Of a stretch of 64,000 bases of DNA, positions 61,714 through 64,000 are shown piece by piece. The stretch is from Marimonas lutisalis (GTDB taxonomy: Bacteria > Pseudomonadota > Alphaproteobacteria > Rhodobacterales > Rhodobacteraceae): the NCBI RefSeq assembly GCF_005434965.1, contig NZ_SKCI01000001.1, forward strand, positions 890,952 to 954,951. Direction: 5' to 3'. The position numbers and the translations under genes are program-made. The notes beneath the pieces are model-generated. The model had not been told where the DNA came from, searched no databases, and saw nothing but the letters and a program-made list of their open reading frames with translations. Every line of letters starts with the position of its first letter. Positions within the stretch are counted from its first letter, which is position 1.

Positions 61714-62157
61714 CTATTTGACGAAAATTGTATCGGTAGGACCTTCGAACTGCAGAAACAGGATCGTCTCCTCATCGGTCGGGAAGCTGTCCTGGTGGAC
61801 AAGGCCGGCCTTCTGATACCAGTAGTCACCGGGGGATTGCAGCCGGGCATCAGCCTCGGATTCGCCTTCGGCCCAATGCTTGGAGCCACCGCGCAAGACA
61901 AGGCCGTGATATGCGTAGCCGTGTTTGTGCATTCAGCCGGGAAAATGCGGCGCGAATTTCAGCAGGATGGCAGATTCCGCGTTTTGCGGGTCGCCCCAAA
62001 GAACCGCCATTTCGATCGGCAGGTCGCCGATGGGCGCAAATCCCACATCGGAAAGGGACTTTGCCATATAGCTGGCGGGGCTTTCGGCGCATGCTGGGGC
62101 GACGGCCAGAGCCGTTGCGACTGCAGTTGCCAACCCTAGCGTTTTCAGTGGGATCAT
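61714..62157 (-). pseudogene. exported cupin (DUF4437-like) interrupted by one in-frame TGA
   Basis: The frame from ATG 62157 runs 74 codons (signal peptide MIPLKTLGLATAVATALA, then LSDVGFAPIGDLPIEMAVLW and LKFAPHFPG), meets TGA at 61933-61935, and continues in the same frame with MHKHGYAYHGLVLRGGSKHW to a stop at 61714. The two parts make one 147-residue cupin: the metal-binding histidines (HKHGYAYHG) come right after the TGA. A TGG (Trp) to TGA change fits. There is no frameshift, so it could be a fresh nonsense mutation, read-through, or less likely recoding. Confidence 0.7.
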
Positions 62158-62255
62158 TGCTCTATCTCCATGTTTCCGGGGTCAAAGGTGGGGGATCCGC
62201 GAAATCGCGGATTACATTGAACGGGCCAGACATGCGCTTTTCGCATTGAGTTGGC

Positions 62256-63185
62256 TCAGTCGGTTGCCTGGTCGGGCCCGCCAACCGAACCGAAGAATTC
62301 TACGACCTCGCGCTCGGCGTCGGCGCGCGCTTCCGGGTCATAATCGTTCTGGGCATAAAACATCGGCTCGGCCCAGTTTGCGCCTCGTATGTCGGGGTTC
62401 TTTGCATAGGCGATATTGTCGAAGAAATGCGTGGCCTGAGGGTAGACCTCGAGCCTGGTTCGCGCGTTGTTCGGTTTATTCAAATCGACCAGAGCACGGC
62501 ATGCTGCCATCGACATGCGCTTGTCGTTGCCCCCGGCTAGGACGAGTATCGGGGCGCCGAGTTTCATGTCCGGAATGCAATGCGGATAAATCGCGGCGCC
62601 GGCATGGAACGAGACACCCTCCGCGCCCCGGCTAAAATCGACGTCGAGAGAGCGTTGCACGAACCATCCGCTCATGCCGATGCCAAGCAGTCCGATGCGT
62701 TCCCGGTCGACGGCTTCAAGCGTTGAGAGAAAGACAAGCGCGCCTTGCGCGTCGACCAAAAGATTCATCGGCAGGTCATCTCGCAGGATGGTCTCGTTGC
62801 GCGACACGAGGCTTTCGACGATCAGTGTAACAAAACCGTTCTCGGACAGGTGGTCGGCCCACGCATCATAGGATGGGCGCGCTTCGACGCTTTCGGGAAG
62901 GATAACAATGGCCGGGTGCGGGCCATCGCCCTGGGGCATTGACAACACGCCACTCAAGGTTATCCCCGGCTCAGGTTCAAGGGTCTTTCCTTGCGCCTTT
63001 GCGCGTTTGATCCGAAATGCCGAAGGCTGGACCGGAGGCGTCTCGAAGGTAACGCGCTCACCGGCAGAAACCGGCCCCGCGCCGCCAAGGACAACGCCGA
63101 GTGAAAGCATCCCTGCCACAAGCGTCATTGCCGCACCGATGCCGATGAACACAAGGCTTCGGAGTATGTCTTTTTGAATCTGCAT
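62256..63185 (-). CDS. membrane-anchored dienelactone hydrolase-like alpha/beta hydrolase
   Basis: A 309-residue protein with an N-terminal membrane segment (LVFIGIGAAMTLVAGMLSLGVVL) and an alpha/beta-hydrolase domain. The nucleophile lies in LLGIGMSGW, the acid in VLAGGNDKR, and the His in YPQATHFFDN, the dienelactone-hydrolase arrangement (with Ser where DLH has Cys). Substrate unknown. AAAGGGGA is positioned better for ATG 63185 than for the GTG three bases before it. Confidence 0.8.
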   Translation of the reverse strand: MQIQKDILRSLVFIGIGAAMTLVAGMLSLGVVLGGAGPVSAGERVTFETPPVQPSAFRIKRAKAQGKTLEPEPGITLSGVLSMPQGDGPHPAIVILPESVEARPSYDAWADHLSENGFVTLIVESLVSRNETILRDDLPMNLLVDAQGALVFLSTLEAVDRERIGLLGIGMSGWFVQRSLDVDFSRGAEGVSFHAGAAIYPHCIPDMKLGAPILVLAGGNDKRMSMAACRALVDLNKPNNARTRLEVYPQATHFFDNIAYAKNPDIRGANWAEPMFYAQNDYDPEARADAEREVVEFFGSVGGPDQATD

Positions 63186-63344
63186 CACTTATCCCCTTTT
63201 CTGGTTGGTGTTCCTCGCCGGGGATCGGTGACACCGCAGCCGTTTTCGCGGCGCATGCCCGGCACCTTGAAACAATTTCTAGGGCCACTGGTGGCGTGGC
63301 GCAGGAAATCGGCCTAAAATTCGCCTGAAAGATTCCGAAACTGC

Positions 63345-64000
63345 TCAGACGGTGCGGGGATAGCCAGCGCGGGTGAGTCGCTCTTCCAGCATGTCGACTT
63401 CGTACTGGTCGGTGAAAGGAAGATCGCGGAAATGGGCCAGAGGCAGGTCGTTGCCGGCGATCATGCGCCGGAAATCCTCCGTTTCGGTGATCTTGTCCCG
63501 ATCCCCGGCGGCCGCGGCATAGACATAACTGCACCAAGGGTCGCCCGGGGCACGCTCATGACCTTCGCGTGCGGATTGCACGGCAGCATCGGTTTGCCCC
63601 GCCAACAGCTGTCCCAGTGCCAGAAGCGACAGGTAGTGCGGGTAGCGAGGGTTTGACACGGTGCCTCGTTCCATGAACGTCTGCACCCGCGCGATTCCGG
63701 CAACGTGTTCGCCGGAAAGAATTTCACTGAGGGCAATGGTCTGGTGGGCGAGATGGAACACTGGGCTTATGGCCAGCGCTCGTTCGCAATCGGCTCGCGC
63801 GCCTTCATGGTCGGCCCGAAGCCACAGCCGAAGACTGCCGCGCGTTCGCATCACGAAATCGATATGCGGGGCAATTCCGACGGCGCGTTCGGCCAGTTCC
63901 ATGCAGTATTCCGGAGGATCGGGCAGTTTGGAGCGGCTTTCTTGCAGGATTGAAAGCACCGCGGCCGAGGCTCGCATCGCCAGGGCCATAGCGTTTTCCG
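63345..64000 (-). CDS. TPR-type protein, 3' part only (runs off the window)
   Basis: At least 218 residues, open through the right end of the window. CMELAERAVGIAPHIDFVMR, DCERALAISPVFHLAHQTIA and SAREGHERAPGDPWCSYVYA are TPR-like helices with the end pattern of adenylate-cyclase/CadC-type membrane regulators, like the C-terminal half of the 538-residue regulator at 56212. The beginning, and so any winged-helix domain, is outside. The spacer 63189-63344 shows nothing. Confidence 0.7.
   Translation of the reverse strand, partial: ENAMALAMRASAAVLSILQESRSKLPDPPEYCMELAERAVGIAPHIDFVMRTRGSLRLWLRADHEGARADCERALAISPVFHLAHQTIALSEILSGEHVAGIARVQTFMERGTVSNPRYPHYLSLLALGQLLAGQTDAAVQSAREGHERAPGDPWCSYVYAAAAGDRDKITETEDFRRMIAGNDLPLAHFRDLPFTDQYEVDMLEERLTRAGYPRTV

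Noticed and set aside
61933-61935. In-frame TGA in the cupin gene as a selenocysteine codon
   Set aside because: No obvious selenocysteine stem-loop directly downstream, and Trp fits the site; kept only as an alternative to be tested.
1-64000. CRISPR arrays, rRNA genes, insertion sequences, riboswitches
   Set aside because: No regularly spaced direct repeats with spacers, no rRNA-like sequence, no transposase frame with terminal inverted repeats and no riboswitch pattern I could recognise by reading.

Overview
The window is a GC-rich, densely packed chromosomal segment of an alphaproteobacterium, most likely a marine or soil member of the Rhodobacteraceae/Roseobacter group. Support comes from the E1-beta subunit of pyruvate dehydrogenase carrying its own lipoyl domain, the DUF4167 and DUF1499 proteins, the lptF-lptG-lptD-surA-pdxA-rsmA gene order, and short intergenic repeats ending in GCAAGATGAA. 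Most of it (1 to about 53.9 kb) is ordinary core chromosome with many 4-bp ATGA/GTGA start/stop overlaps.

Layout. 1-12.8 kb: a nuclease-like EEP protein, two membrane transport/unknown proteins, SelO, a nucleoside hydrolase-GNAT pair, an iron(III) binding protein with a readable promoter, MazG, a tandem pair of M20 amidohydrolases, an unusual SDR and agmatinase. 12.8-15.5 kb: prfA-prmC and a DUF4167 protein. 15.5-23.0 kb (minus strand): the outer-membrane biogenesis operon lptF-lptG-lptD-surA-pdxA-rsmA. 23.1-25.1 kb: pepA-holC. 25.2-29.9 kb: a gamma-glutamylation (Puu-type) amine catabolism cluster with two glutamine-synthetase paralogues, a class I amidotransferase and an FAD oxidase; two copies of one palindrome sit just in front of its two transcription/translation starts. 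30.1-38.4 kb: aspartic protease, MarC, ABC-F, a LysR/sterol-desaturase-type divergent pair, a Bcr/CflA pump, ndk and a TfoX C-terminal protein. 38.7-40.2 kb: two identical tRNA-Asp genes flanking a secreted RCC1-like protein. 40.2-53.9 kb: sulfotransferase-like and glycosyltransferase genes, a broken c-type haem protein, pdhABC, ftsB, an AidB-like acyl-CoA dehydrogenase with a thioesterase, pgk, two cyclophilins and a DUF3179 protein.

From about 54 kb to 62.2 kb the sequence changes: AT content rises, genes are spaced further apart, and the spacers carry a second degenerate repeat family. This stretch holds a PaaK-like adenylating enzyme, a membrane-bound winged-helix/TPR regulator divergent from a small internally duplicated secreted protein, a methyltransferase, a MaoC protein, a decayed P27-type phage terminase small subunit, small DUF2892 and DUF1330 proteins and a cupin gene interrupted by one in-frame TGA. 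It looks like an accessory region assembled by transfer and now decaying. The last 1.8 kb has a dienelactone-hydrolase-like enzyme and the 3' part of a TPR protein running off the end.

No clear new defence, CRISPR or biosynthetic system is visible. The most informative unusual signals are the paired palindromes of the Puu cluster, the 3'-end repeat family, a gene-conversion tract between the two lipoyl domains, the seven-bladed cysteine-paired RCC1 protein between duplicate tRNAs, and three broken genes whose lesions can be read base by base.
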